From Candidatus Liberimonas magnetica (GTDB taxonomy: Bacteria > Elusimicrobiota > Endomicrobiia > Endomicrobiales > JAFGIL01), in NCBI GenBank assembly GCA_020523885.1, contig JAJAPY010000015.1, forward strand, positions 1 to 64,000: a DNA stretch of 64,000 bases, in the 5' to 3' direction. Shown here piece by piece: positions 52,368 through 61,230 of this stretch. The first letter of the stretch is position 1. Every line of letters starts with the position of its first letter. A program made the position numbers and the translations under genes. The notes beneath the pieces were generated by a model that was not told where the DNA came from, ran no database searches, and saw only the letters and a list, made by a program, of their open reading frames with translations.

Positions 52368-53528
52368 TTACTTGCACATTCCGACTCTTTGGGCTTTCTG
52401 GAAAAGCTTGCCTTCATGTTTTATATCAGGAGCTATGATAAGCTCGGCAAGCTGCATTTCTTTTATATTCATTGCTCCGACAGACCCCATACAGGTTTGC
52501 AGGGCGCCGACAAGGTTTTGCGTACCATCATCAAGAGATGCCGGCCCGTACAATATTTCTTCAAGAGTGCCTGTTACGCCTACTCTTATTCTTGTGCCTC
52601 TGGGAAGGTTCTGATGAGGAGTAGCCATTCCCCAGTGAAAACCTCTTCCCGGAGCCTCTTTTGTCCGCGCAAACGCAGAACCTACCATAACGGCATCCGC
52701 ACCTGAAGCAAAAGCTTTGCAGATGTCTCCGCCTGTGCTCATTCCGCCGTCAGTTATTATAGATACATATTTCCCTGATTTTTTAAAATACCAATCCCTT
52801 GCTGCAGCGCAGTCAACCGTTGCCGTAACCTGGGGAACACCTATGCCAAGCACACCGCGGGAAGTACACGCAGCCCCTGGCCCTACCCCGATAAGCAAAG
52901 CAGCACAACCGGTTTCCATAAGCTCAAGCGCGGCATTGTAGTTAACGACGTTCCCTACGATTACAGGAACCTTCATATCCTTGCAGAATTTTTTATAATC
53001 AAGAACCTCATATTTTGTTGCTATATGCCTTGCTGTTGCAACCGTGTTTTGTACAACAAATATGTCAACACCCGCTTCCTGAGCTATCGGCCCTGCCATT
53101 GGTGCATTCATCGGCACACAAGACACAGCAGCCAATACTCCACTTTTTTTGATTTCTTCAACACGTTTTGCTATAAGGTTTTTCTTTACAGGTTCCTTAT
53201 AAATATTTTGGACAAGAGCTGTTGCGTCTTCCGGTTGAGCACTTGCTATTTTGTCAAGTATTTCTTCCGGATTGTCGTAACGGGTCTGTATTCCGTCAAG
53301 GTTAAGCACTCCTAACCCTCCAAGTTTTCCCATGGCAATGGCAAACTTGACGTTTACTACGCCGTCCATGGCACTGGCAAGAAAAGGTATCTCAAGGGCT
53401 ATATTGCCGATTCTTGTATGTATATCAACTTCCTCCGGATTTACGGTTAAAGGACCCGGTACTATAGCCACTTCATCAAAACCATATGCACGCCTTGCTT
53501 CACGGTCACGGCCTATAAAAAAAGACAT
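52368..53528 (-). CDS. GuaB3-type IMP dehydrogenase family protein without CBS domains
   Basis: About 386 residues from the ATG at 53528, which has GGAGG upstream; the frame extends to 53570. It is a TIM-barrel IMPDH/GMPR protein with catalytic-loop Cys in GVGPGAACTSRGVLG and phosphate loops IITDGGMSTGGDICK and MVGSAFA. CBS regulatory domains are missing and the N-terminal form (FFIGRDREARRAYGFDEVAI) matches the GuaB3/'IMPDH-related' group. With guaA next door it probably provides XMP from IMP, but the family's activity is less well established than that of GuaB. Confidence 0.85.
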   Translation of the reverse strand: MSFFIGRDREARRAYGFDEVAIVPGPLTVNPEEVDIHTRIGNIALEIPFLASAMDGVVNVKFAIAMGKLGGLGVLNLDGIQTRYDNPEEILDKIASAQPEDATALVQNIYKEPVKKNLIAKRVEEIKKSGVLAAVSCVPMNAPMAGPIAQEAGVDIFVVQNTVATARHIATKYEVLDYKKFCKDMKVPVIVGNVVNYNAALELMETGCAALLIGVGPGAACTSRGVLGIGVPQVTATVDCAAARDWYFKKSGKYVSIITDGGMSTGGDICKAFASGADAVMVGSAFARTKEAPGRGFHWGMATPHQNLPRGTRIRVGVTGTLEEILYGPASLDDGTQNLVGALQTCMGSVGAMNIKEMQLAELIIAPDIKHEGKLFQKAQRVGMCK

Positions 53529-53608
53529 TTTACTATTCCTCCAATCACACTCTGTATATTTAGAATACAAAACTTATACAAAATACAGTTATTTTTTCAA
53601 TTTTTATT

Positions 53609-53648
53609 GTTTGAGCTTATTTAGGGTTTCGAGCTTAGTATTTAGCAT
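53609..53648. repeat. Word repeat, one arm (TTTAGGG / TTTCGAG type)
   Basis: Words TTGAGCTTATTTAGGG, TTTCGAGCTTAGTA, TTTAGCA upstream of the guaB-like gene. The left arm is weak. It resembles the right arms at 14949-15082 and 42061-42176. Confidence 0.45.
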
Positions 53649-53735
53649 TTAAACAGAAAAAAGTCAAATCTATTGTTTTAATATATATGAATATATATTA
53701 AATGACATATATTGTATAAAAATTATCAGCAAAAT

Positions 53736-54284
53736 TCAAAGCTTGGCAACGGTTATTTTATCTTGAGCCTGATACTTGCCCTTCTTGTCAGCATACGATG
53801 TCTGACATATTTCATTCGCTTCAAGGAATATAACCTGGGCTATACCTTCGTTTACATAGAGTTTGACCGGAACATTTGAGGTATTTGAAATGCTCATAGT
53901 AACATACCCCTCCCATTCAGGTTCAAAAGGAGTGACATTTACTATCACCCCACACCTGGCATAGGTAGATTTGCCAAAACAAATGGTCAATATGTTACGA
54001 GGTATCCTGAAATACTCAAGCGAACGCCCAAGTATGTATGAGTTAGGCTCAATTACTATGAAATCATCAGCCTTTACTTCCTTAAAACAGGAAGGTTCAA
54101 GCCTTTTCGGGTCAAGCACTCCCTTATGCTGGTATATTTTAAACTCGTTAGCCACCCGCATGTCATACCCATAAGAAGATACCCCGTAAGAAATAACCCC
54201 CTTCCTAACCTGAGCCTCTTCAAACGGCTCAATCATCTTATGTTCCCTCGCCATCTTGACTATCCATTTATCAGGTTTTATCAT
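53736..54284 (-). CDS. dcd: dCTP deaminase
   Basis: A 182-residue enzyme converting dCTP to dUTP. Signatures: [33 protein letters not shown] with the catalytic Glu in [14 protein letters not shown], and [11 protein letters not shown]. The start overlaps the end of the nucleotidyltransferase gene by 14 bases, in another frame. A second, imperfect copy of the first ~17 codons lies 700 bases upstream (54936-54985), on the far side of a two-gene cassette. The intact copy is complete and probably functional. Confidence 0.95.
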   Translation of the reverse strand: MIKPDKWIVKMAREHKMIEPFEEAQVRKGVISYGVSSYGYDMRVANEFKIYQHKGVLDPKRLEPSCFKEVKADDFIVIEPNSYILGRSLEYFRIPRNILTICFGKSTYARCGVIVNVTPFEPEWEGYVTMSISNTSNVPVKLYVNEGIAQVIFLEANEICQTSYADKKGKYQAQDKITVAKL

Positions 54285-54744
54285 TTAATTTCCTAATCTT
54301 CCTTAAATTTTCAACATCAATCAAATCTATTGATCTGCCTGTTTTTTCTTTTGATTTTACTAATTCATTATATCCGATGTAATTAACTTTTTGCCCATAG
54401 TAATCAAGGATTTTTCTATTCTGCCAGACTTTACTAAAACTTACCCCTTTAATCGACATTATCAAATCCACTCTTATCGGCTCTTGGCCTATCTGGACAA
54501 TATTATCCTTTTTTTCAAAATCACTTTCATTTAACTGATTTGCCAATTCTTTAAATCCAAAATCAATTAAAGCTTTAATAACTTTTTTTCCGTTATCTCT
54601 ATTAGGTTCAACCAAAATATCCATGTCTTTTGTATATCTGGGCCTTCCGTGAATTCCTACAGCGAAAGCACCTACAATACAATATCTTACTCTATTTTTA
54701 TTTAACAACATTAAGAATTCTTTAAAATCCTTTTCGTATCTCAT
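54271..54744 (-). CDS. Nucleotidyltransferase-fold protein
   Basis: A 157-residue minimal nucleotidyltransferase with [20 protein letters not shown] and DMDILVEP, the GG/GS-type loop followed by the metal-binding D-x-D, and a later Asp in RVDLIMS. It resembles the AbiEii/DUF6036-type group found in toxin-antitoxin and mobile cassettes. Its last codons (NDKT) are read in another frame over the dcd start. The 66-residue gene upstream overlaps it by four bases. Role unknown. Confidence 0.75.
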   Translation of the reverse strand: MRYEKDFKEFLMLLNKNRVRYCIVGAFAVGIHGRPRYTKDMDILVEPNRDNGKKVIKALIDFGFKELANQLNESDFEKKDNIVQIGQEPIRVDLIMSIKGVSFSKVWQNRKILDYYGQKVNYIGYNELVKSKEKTGRSIDLIDVENLRKIRKLNDKT

Positions 54745-54941
54745 ATTCTTTTTGAAATTTTAAATACCTTTTTCATAGACATTTTATTGGGGTTTAATCC
54801 ATTAAGAATAAAATATTGCCTTCTACAGAAGAATATATCATCCAATTTTTCCTCAGGCGTCATCTGTGCATCAAGTTTTTCATGAAATCGCCTTGCTTTA
54901 TCATAGGAATTTGTAATATTAAACCACTTTTTTGCAATCAT
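54741..54941 (-). CDS. Small hypothetical protein, cassette partner
   Basis: A 66-residue basic protein (FNITNSYDKARRFHEKLDAQ, ends FKISKRI) whose stop overlaps the nucleotidyltransferase start by four bases. Its ATG overlaps, as ATGA, the stop of a 15-codon frame formed by the duplicated dcd 5' end, so it may be translationally coupled to that leader. I do not recognise the family; an antitoxin- or accessory-type role is possible from context alone. Confidence 0.55.
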   Translation of the reverse strand: MIAKKWFNITNSYDKARRFHEKLDAQMTPEEKLDDIFFCRRQYFILNGLNPNKMSMKKVFKISKRI

Positions 54942-54985
54942 TTATCTTCTCTCATCTTGACTATCCACTTATCCGGTTTTATCAT
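54936..54985 (-). pseudogene. Duplicated 5' end of dcd
   Basis: The minus strand starts ATGATAAAACCGGATAAG and continues TGGATAGTCAAGATG, matching the dcd start apart from scattered changes, and stays recognisable to ATGATTG (dcd codon 17). It encodes [15 protein letters not shown] and stops. With the true dcd start (54235-54284) it makes an imperfect direct repeat of about 50 bp around the two-gene cassette. Confidence 0.85.
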
Positions 54986-55047
54986 TGTTTTACAGCATTT
55001 TATAATGCAACGTATCTTTTAATTTTTCAATCAAAGTCATTAATCAT

Positions 55048-55301
55048 TCATATTTCTAAATGTTTCACATAGTCAATAGGAAACAAAACGTTATCTTTAC
55101 AATCCTTCTTGCCAGATTCATCAATACTGTCATGGTCAATTATTCTAACTTTGACATCTTGATTATCAGCTTCCATTTACATATTTGTAAATTTAATTGA
55201 TTCTTTTTTGTAAAATAGTACGTTAGTGAAGCTACCAAAACCGAACCAAAAATGCTTATGCTAGCAACAATCATTGAATTAAGTGAAATAATTTCATTCA
55301 T
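55048..55301 (-). pseudogene. Possible frameshifted small membrane-protein gene
   Basis: Two overlapping short frames. 55140-55301 encodes 53 residues beginning MNEIISLNSMIVASISIFG with one TM helix followed by YYFTKKNQ. 55048-55176 encodes 42 acidic residues (from MEADNQDVKVRIIDHDS) in another frame. Joining them by one shift near 55170 would give an ~85-residue membrane protein with a soluble tail. No good Shine-Dalgarno is seen. The rest of the gap 54986-55317 shows nothing further. Confidence 0.3.
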
Positions 55302-55317
55302 TTTCTATTCAGCACGC

Positions 55318-55479
55318 AATGTTGGTAAGGCGGCTTGGTTTCGTAGCGAGAAAGCTGGATTTTGAGCGAAACTTAAAAATCTGAGGCGAAGTTTAGTGTG
55401 CTAAATTAGCCGAAGATTTTTGATGTTATAGCCAAAATATCGCTTTCGCAGTAGAAACAAGAGCCGTTTTACCAACATT
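55318..55479. repeat. 162-bp fold-back (long imperfect inverted repeat)
   Basis: AATGTTGGTAAGGCGGC at the left end matches the complement of GCCGTTTTACCAACATT at the right end. Pairing continues inward: GTTTC with GAAAC, GAGAAAGC with GCTTTCGC, AAAAATCT with AGATTTTT, and a final TTTAG-TGTG-CTAAA loop. The right end includes the nrdJ stop codon (55469-55471). It could be a MITE-like element or a strong 3' end structure of the nrdJ message. Confidence 0.75.
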
Positions 55480-57823
55480 TACTATAACCGCAAGAGTGGC
55501 ACACAGCACAGCCTTCTCCGAATTCAAGCATCTCGCCGCATTCCGGGCACTGGGGGCAAGAGCCTACCATATCTCGTTTGTTCGGTATTATGGGCGGCTT
55601 GTTTTTCAATATCTCGCTAAGGTCTATATTTTCGCCTTGCGCTTCGCCCAACTGCGGATTAGCTTCGTTTTGTGCAACACTTTTCTTTTCATTAAAAAGA
55701 TCCGGGACCATTTGATCCCTCTGGTAACTCTGCAAAGCCTTTGCTATAGCATCGGCACAGGAAAGTATGGCTCCGCCTTCGGTAAGTGTAGGCGAAGGGC
55801 ACCTGATGCCTTTAAGTTGATAGACTATCTCTTCCTGGTTTATACCTGAACGAAGTGCCAAAGATATGAGCCTTGATACAGCTTCTGCCTGGGAAGCAGT
55901 ACAGCCGCCGGATTTTCCAAGCTGGGTAAACACTTCGCAGGCACCGTGTTCGTCCTCGTTTACAGTAACGTACATCTTTCCGCAGCCTGTGTTCATAAGA
56001 AGGGTAACGCCTCTTGTCATGCGCGGCCTGTTGCGCGGGCCTCTTGGCTTTCTTTCGTCCGTGCCTATTTCCTGTTTCTTTGCATTGTCAAGGTTAAGCA
56101 CCTGCGTATCCCTGCTCCTGTCCCTGTAAACAGTTACGCCTTTGCAGCCCAATTTATAGGCTAGGCTGTAGACTCCTGCCACATCTTCCTTCGTGGCATC
56201 ATGAGGGAAATTAACGGTCTTAGAAACCGCATTATCCGTATATTTCTGGAAAGCTGCCTGGACCCTTATGTGGTCTTCCGGGCTTATATCGTGAGCTGTA
56301 GTAAATATCCTTCTTATCTTTTCCGGGATTTCCTTTAATTCTTTTATGCTCCCTTTTTCGGCTATCTTTTTCATCAGTTCGGGCGTATGAAAACCCTGTT
56401 CTTTGGCTATAGTTTCAAAATACGGGTTTACTTCGAACATCTCATTGTTATCAAGGACATTGGACCTTTTATACACAATAGCAAAAAGCGGTTCTATGCC
56501 CCCGGACGCGCCTGCAATTATGCCAATGGTCCCTGTAGGCGCTATAGTTGTTAAGGTGGCATTTCTTCTGGGTTTGCCATCGCTGAAAACACTTTTTGGG
56601 AAATTCGGGAAAGCCCCTCTTTTTTCGGCAAGTCCTTCGGACTCTTCTCTTGCCTTATCATGAATGAATGACATCACTTTTTCTGCCAGCCTTAAAGCCT
56701 CGTGAGAATTATAAGGCATTTCAAGCTGGATAAGCGCATCTGCCCAGCCCATAATGCCGAGGCCTATTTTTCTGTTTGATCTCGTCATCTCCGCGATTTT
56801 ATCAATAGGATAAGCGTTCATATCTATTACGTTATCCAAGAAGTGTACAGAAGTCTTTGTTATCTTTTCTAAGTTTTTCCAATCGATCTTACGGTCTATT
56901 ACCAGCTTTGCCATATTTATTGAGCCAAGGTTACAAGACTCGTACGGAAGAAGAGGCTGCTCGCCGCAAGGGTTGGTAGATTCTATATCTGCTATGGTGG
57001 GGGTAGGGTTTGCTTTGTTCATCCGGTCTATAAAAACTATTCCGGGTTCGCCGTTCTTCCAGGCCTGGTCAACTACCTTTGCAAAAACCTCTTTTGCATC
57101 AAGGTAGCCGTCAACTTCTTTGGTCCTGGGATTGGAAAGGGCATATTCCCTTTCTTCTTCAACCGCGTTCATAAACTCTTCGGTAATACCTACCGATATA
57201 TTAAAGTTATTTAAAGCGGCGTTGTTATTTTTGCAGGTAATAAAATCCATGATATCCGGATGGTCGATGCGCAGTATCCCCATGTTTGCGCCGCGGCGTG
57301 TCCCGCCCTGCTTTATCGCTTCGGTTGCAGCATTAAAAACCTGCATAAAAGAAACCGGCCCTGAAGAGATGCCGCTTGTGCTTCTTACAACATCTTTCTT
57401 GGGGCGCAGCCTTGAAAAAGAAAACCCTGTGCCTCCGCCTGACTTATGTATCAAGGCGGTATATTTGAGCGCTTCGAATATGGAATCCATCGAGTCTTCT
57501 ATAGGTAAAACGAAACAAGCCGACAACTGCTGAAGGGACCTGCCGGCATTCATGAGCGTCGGAGAGTTAGGCAAAAAACTCAAGGTTGACATTAACACAT
57601 AGAATTCCTGCGCTATAAGGTCAACATTTGCGTTCGGGTCATAGATCTTGTCGGCCTGGGCGATGTTTTCAGCAACGCGCCATAAAAGGTCTTCAGGGGT
57701 TTCGATAACTTTTCCTTCCAGATCTTTCTGCAGGTAACGTTTTTTCAAAACGGTAAGCGCATTCGGCGACAGATCCGGCTTTACCTTTAGAAACAACTCT
57801 TTCAAATTTAAACTGGTAGCCAT
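55469..57823 (-). CDS. nrdJ: Adenosylcobalamin-dependent ribonucleotide reductase (class II)
   Basis: A 784-residue class II reductase that makes deoxynucleotides without oxygen dependence. N-terminal ATP-cone-like start (LNLKELFLKVKPDLSPNAL); PNSPTLMNAGRSLQQLSACF with an active-site Cys; NPCGEQPLLPYESCNLGSI with the radical-forming Cys/Glu; APTGTIGIIAGASGGIEP. A TSCPD-type domain (GCGKMYVTVNEDEHGACEVF) and a C-terminal zinc ribbon (CPQCPECG ... CHSCGYSKCW) complete the family layout. It is transcribed just after nrdR. Confidence 0.96.
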   Translation of the reverse strand: MATSLNLKELFLKVKPDLSPNALTVLKKRYLQKDLEGKVIETPEDLLWRVAENIAQADKIYDPNANVDLIAQEFYVLMSTLSFLPNSPTLMNAGRSLQQLSACFVLPIEDSMDSIFEALKYTALIHKSGGGTGFSFSRLRPKKDVVRSTSGISSGPVSFMQVFNAATEAIKQGGTRRGANMGILRIDHPDIMDFITCKNNNAALNNFNISVGITEEFMNAVEEEREYALSNPRTKEVDGYLDAKEVFAKVVDQAWKNGEPGIVFIDRMNKANPTPTIADIESTNPCGEQPLLPYESCNLGSINMAKLVIDRKIDWKNLEKITKTSVHFLDNVIDMNAYPIDKIAEMTRSNRKIGLGIMGWADALIQLEMPYNSHEALRLAEKVMSFIHDKAREESEGLAEKRGAFPNFPKSVFSDGKPRRNATLTTIAPTGTIGIIAGASGGIEPLFAIVYKRSNVLDNNEMFEVNPYFETIAKEQGFHTPELMKKIAEKGSIKELKEIPEKIRRIFTTAHDISPEDHIRVQAAFQKYTDNAVSKTVNFPHDATKEDVAGVYSLAYKLGCKGVTVYRDRSRDTQVLNLDNAKKQEIGTDERKPRGPRNRPRMTRGVTLLMNTGCGKMYVTVNEDEHGACEVFTQLGKSGGCTASQAEAVSRLISLALRSGINQEEIVYQLKGIRCPSPTLTEGGAILSCADAIAKALQSYQRDQMVPDLFNEKKSVAQNEANPQLGEAQGENIDLSEILKNKPPIIPNKRDMVGSCPQCPECGEMLEFGEGCAVCHSCGYSKCW

Positions 57824-57860
57824 CCTACCCTCCTAAACAATTTATTAGTAAATTGCTTTT

Positions 57861-58349
57861 TTAATTATTATCTACAAATGCCTTGTTCTTCTTTTGTTCG
57901 TTTTCTTTCTTAAGTTTCTTGAGCTCTGCAAGAAATGTGTCAATATCGCCGAACTGTTTGTACACCGAAGAAAAACGGATGTATGCTATCAAGTCTATGT
58001 CGAGCAGCCTCTTGAGCACCTTTTCTCCTATCACCTGGCTTTCGACTTCCATTACATAGTCCTGCAACTCGTATTCTACTTCACTTACGATTTTCTCGAT
58101 AGTATCGCTTGATATAGGCCTTTTCTCGCACGCCCTCATCACACCGTCAAGAAGTTTCTTGCGGTTAAACGGCTCCCTCCTGTTATCTGACTTTACCACC
58201 ATAAGCGGTGTAACCTCATGCCTCTCATAAGTGGTAAAACGTTTCTTGCATTCAAGACACTCTCTGCGCCTTCTTATTACAGATGAGCTGTCAAGAGGCC
58301 TTGAATCTATTACCTGGTCATTAGCGCTGTTACAGTACGGACATCTCAT
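57861..58349 (-). CDS. nrdR: NrdR transcriptional repressor
   Basis: A repressor of ribonucleotide-reductase genes, about 162 residues from the ATG at 58349, which has GGAGG nine bases upstream (the open frame from 58355 begins with TTG). The zinc ribbon is MRCPYCN ... CLECKKRFTTYE, followed by the ATP-cone (VVKSDNRREPFNRKKLLDGV) that senses ATP/dATP. Gene order nrdR-nrdJ with a 37-base gap suggests one transcript. The NrdR-box-like sites upstream imply autoregulation. Confidence 0.95.
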   Translation of the reverse strand: MRCPYCNSANDQVIDSRPLDSSSVIRRRRECLECKKRFTTYERHEVTPLMVVKSDNRREPFNRKKLLDGVMRACEKRPISSDTIEKIVSEVEYELQDYVMEVESQVIGEKVLKRLLDIDLIAYIRFSSVYKQFGDIDTFLAELKKLKKENEQKKNKAFVDNN

Positions 58350-58370
58350 AAACAACCACCTCCGAATGTT

Positions 58371-58465
58371 GTCCCGCCATTGCGGGATGTCACATTATCC
58401 AAAATAACCTCCGGCTTTCATCCTTCGTAGTACTACGGAGAACGGGCTTGCCGGAAGAGTTCCAC
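58371..58465 (-). repeat. Family A repeat with internal palindrome (copy A6)
   Basis: Minus strand: GTGGAACTCTTCCGGCAAGC, an inserted palindrome (CTCCGTAGTACTACGAAGG), AAGCCGGAGG, then GATAATGTGACATCCCGC and GGCGGGAC. It lies in the nrdR leader, 16 bases upstream of the open frame and just ahead of its GGAGG. Confidence 0.75.
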
Positions 58466-58481
58466 TAAAATAGGGTTAGAT

Positions 58482-58497
58482 ACACTATATATTGGGC
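58482..58497. promoter_or_regulatory. NrdR-box-like palindrome 1
   Basis: ACACTATATATTGGGC agrees with the known NrdR box pattern (acaCwAtATaTwGtgt) at 14 of 16 positions. It lies in the nrdR leader. Its centre is 116 bases from the second box, close to 11 helical turns. Confidence 0.65.
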
Positions 58498-58543
58498 TAT
58501 TCGGTTTTTAGAGCGTACATCTTGGGCTTAAAAGAAAAACAAA

Positions 58544-58585
58544 AAAGCCATATTTTTAACTTAACAATACAACATATCTGGCTTT
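58544..58585 (-). terminator. Terminator-like hairpin at the nrdR transcription start
   Basis: Minus strand: AAAGCC-AGATAT pairs with ATATGGCTTT (two-base bulge, 20-base loop), followed by a T-rich run (TTTTTTGTTTTTCTTTT). It begins right at the predicted start of transcription. It could stop purA read-through or act as an attenuator for nrdR-nrdJ. Confidence 0.5.
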
Positions 58586-58590
58586 GGGTA

Positions 58591-58619
58591 TTATACTATA
58601 CTATAAATTGTATGTCAAC
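58591..58619 (-). promoter_or_regulatory. Consensus sigma70 promoter of nrdR-nrdJ with overlapping NrdR box 2
   Basis: Minus strand: TTGACA, 17-base spacer, TATAAT, both hexamers perfect. The spacer and adjoining bases form ATACAATTTATAGTAT, which agrees with the NrdR box at 13 of 16 positions. Repressor bound there would block RNA polymerase. Transcription would start near 58584. Confidence 0.75.
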
Positions 58620-58673
58620 ACTTTTAAAATATTTTTTGTTTGGATAAAAACAGGCCAATTACCGTCAATGAAC

Positions 58674-58797
58674 TTAAATGCAAAATGAAAATTGTAAAAT
58701 GAAAAATTGTTGTATCCCGCTTTGCGGGATTATTTAAATAAGTCCCGCAAGGCGGGACACATTAATTTTGCATTTTTCATTTTGCATTTTGAATTTC
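58674..58797. repeat. Word-repeat inverted pair with GC-rich core
   Basis: The left arm reads AAATGCAAAATGAAAATTG, AAAATGAAAAATTG. The right arm reads AATTTTGCATTTTTC, ATTTTGCATTTTG. The core has two small hairpins, ATCCCGC-TTT-GCGGGAT and GTCCCGC-AAG-GCGGGAC. It lies between the purA stop and the nrdR promoter. Confidence 0.75.
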
Positions 58798-58804
58798 CTG
58801 TATT

Positions 58805-60214
<1,410 letters not shown>

Positions 60215-60220
60215 TATATT

Positions 60221-60296
60221 TGGCGCCCTCAACGAGATTCGAACTCGTGTCGCATCCTTGAAAGGGATGTGTCCTGGACCCCTAGACGATGAGGGC
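60221..60296 (-). tRNA. tRNA-Glu (UUC), CCA encoded
   Basis: Minus strand: acceptor GCCCTC, D-arm with GTCTAGGGGTCCAGGAC, anticodon stem-loop CATCCCTTTCAAGGATG (anticodon TTC), T-arm ACGAGTTCGAATCTCGT, then GAGGGC, G discriminator and CCA. Well formed. It is bracketed by two near-identical word-repeat hairpins. Confidence 0.95.
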
Positions 60297-60301
60297 TTTT
60301 T

Positions 60302-60394
60302 CAGTGACCAGTGAACAGTTACCAGTGACCAACAAATGCTTACAACAAAAAACTATATGGTTTTGCTTTACGGTTACTGGTTACTGGTCACTGT
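60302..60394. repeat. Word-repeat inverted pair (CAGTGACCAGTGAACAG), copy 2
   Basis: Same structure as copy 1: CAGTGACCAGTGAACAGTTA, CCAGTGACC, centre with AAAACTATATGGTTTT, right arm GGTTACTGGTTACTGGTCAC. The arms match each other better here than in copy 1. Confidence 0.85.
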
Positions 60395-60743
60395 TTTTAA
60401 TTCTTGTAGTTTTGATTATAGAAAACAGTATTTTTGACAATTCTTCTGCATTTTTGTAAAGCTTATCGAAATTTTCGATACTTATAAATCCAGTGTCTTT
60501 AAGCAATAATAACCAGTACTTAGTTTCAAGGCATTCTTTATATGCAATCGAGATTTTTGACGAAAACTCAGTTTTTGATATGGCTCCGTTTGCTTCTGCC
60601 ACGTTTGCCCCAATTGAGGTTCCACATTTTAACAATTGTTTTGAAAGAACAAATTCTTTTTTTTGACTGCTTAAATCTTTGTATATATTAACAATTTCCA
60701 AAGCAAATTTATATGCCTTATTATACAAATTATTATCTAACAT
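60381..60743 (-). CDS. Four-helix-bundle protein (23S rRNA IVS family)
   Basis: A 120-residue, all-helical protein of the 'four helix bundle'/S23 IVS-encoded family. Signatures: NKAYKFALEIVNIYKDL, QLLKCGTSIGANVAEANGA and IAYKECLETKYWLLLLKDTG. In other bacteria these are often found in rRNA intervening sequences or near repeats. Its 3' end overlaps the word-repeat hairpin (copy 2), and a third copy of the words lies before its start. Function unknown; nucleic-acid binding has been suggested. Confidence 0.85.
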   Translation of the reverse strand: MLDNNLYNKAYKFALEIVNIYKDLSSQKKEFVLSKQLLKCGTSIGANVAEANGAISKTEFSSKISIAYKECLETKYWLLLLKDTGFISIENFDKLYKNAEELSKILFSIIKTTRIKNSDQ

Positions 60744-60755
60744 TTTCTTTGTCGT

Positions 60756-60789
60756 TTCCAGTCACTGGTTACTGTTCACTGATAACTGT
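60756..60789. repeat. Word repeat (CAGTGACCAGT type), partial copy 3
   Basis: TTTCCAGTCACTGGTTACTG then TTCACTGATAACTG. The same vocabulary as copies 1 and 2, between the four-helix-bundle gene and tRNA-Lys. Confidence 0.6.
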
Positions 60790-60795
60790 AAAAAG

Positions 60796-60868
60796 TGAGC
60801 CCGGTGCGACTTGAACGCACGACACCTTCCTTAAAAGGGAAGTGCTCTACCAACTGAGCTACGGGCCC
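60796..60868 (-). tRNA. tRNA-Lys (UUU)
   Basis: Minus strand: acceptor GGGCCCG/CGGGCTC (one G-U), D-arm GCTCAGTTGGTAGAGC, anticodon arm CTTCCCTTTTAAGGAAG (anticodon TTT), T-arm GTGCGTTCAAGTCGCAC, A discriminator. CCA is not encoded. Confidence 0.95.
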
Positions 60869-60983
60869 ATATACTATACTTTTCTTCAATGAACTGTGTT
60901 ATGCTATTTCTTTTTTACTTAAAGCCGTGAAAGTTTAACATATGAATCTGAGTTTGTCAACCCAGAAAGAAAATTTTAGTTTA

Positions 60984-61024
60984 CCCCGTCTACAAAGTCG
61001 GCGATTCTGCCACTAAGACGAGTA
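60984..61024 (-). pseudogene. tRNA fragment (D and anticodon arms)
   Basis: Minus strand: TACTCGTCTTAGTGGCAG then AATCGCCGACTTTGTAGACGG. This looks like the 5' half of a tRNA with an AGTGGCAGAAT D-loop region and an anticodon-like loop TTTGTAG (Thr-UGU-like). The T arm and 3' acceptor strand are absent and the anticodon stem has a mismatch. The rest of the gap 60869-61230 is AT-rich with no gene. Confidence 0.45.
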
Positions 61025-61230
61025 ATATCTTAAAAAATGCTTAAGTCGTACCTTTAAGTCCCTTGCATCTGTTAGTTCAGATAGCAATTCATTTGTCAAT
61101 ACTTGTTGTGTTTTCAATTAGTTTTATCACAAGAATTATTAATAATTTTCAAAAGTCTGCATAAAAAAATCGATATATTTTGGGCTTAATTTCTAGACAG
61201 AAGTCGGAGCCAGGGTTTCAGAAGTAAACA

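Noticed and set aside
54271-54941. Confirmed toxin-antitoxin pair
   Set aside because: The nucleotidyltransferase fold fits such systems, but the 66-residue partner has no antitoxin motif. It is left as unknown.
55318-55479. Simple intrinsic terminator of nrdJ
   Set aside because: The structure is far longer than a terminator stem and is not followed by a T run in the direction of nrdJ transcription. It may still affect the mRNA end.
58356-58590. Cobalamin riboswitch before nrdR-nrdJ
   Set aside because: A B12-dependent enzyme invites one, but no B12-box-like segment is visible and the leader is mostly family A repeat.
60984-61024. Functional tRNA-Thr
   Set aside because: Only D- and anticodon-arm-like sequence is present. 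The anticodon stem has a mismatch and no 3' half follows.
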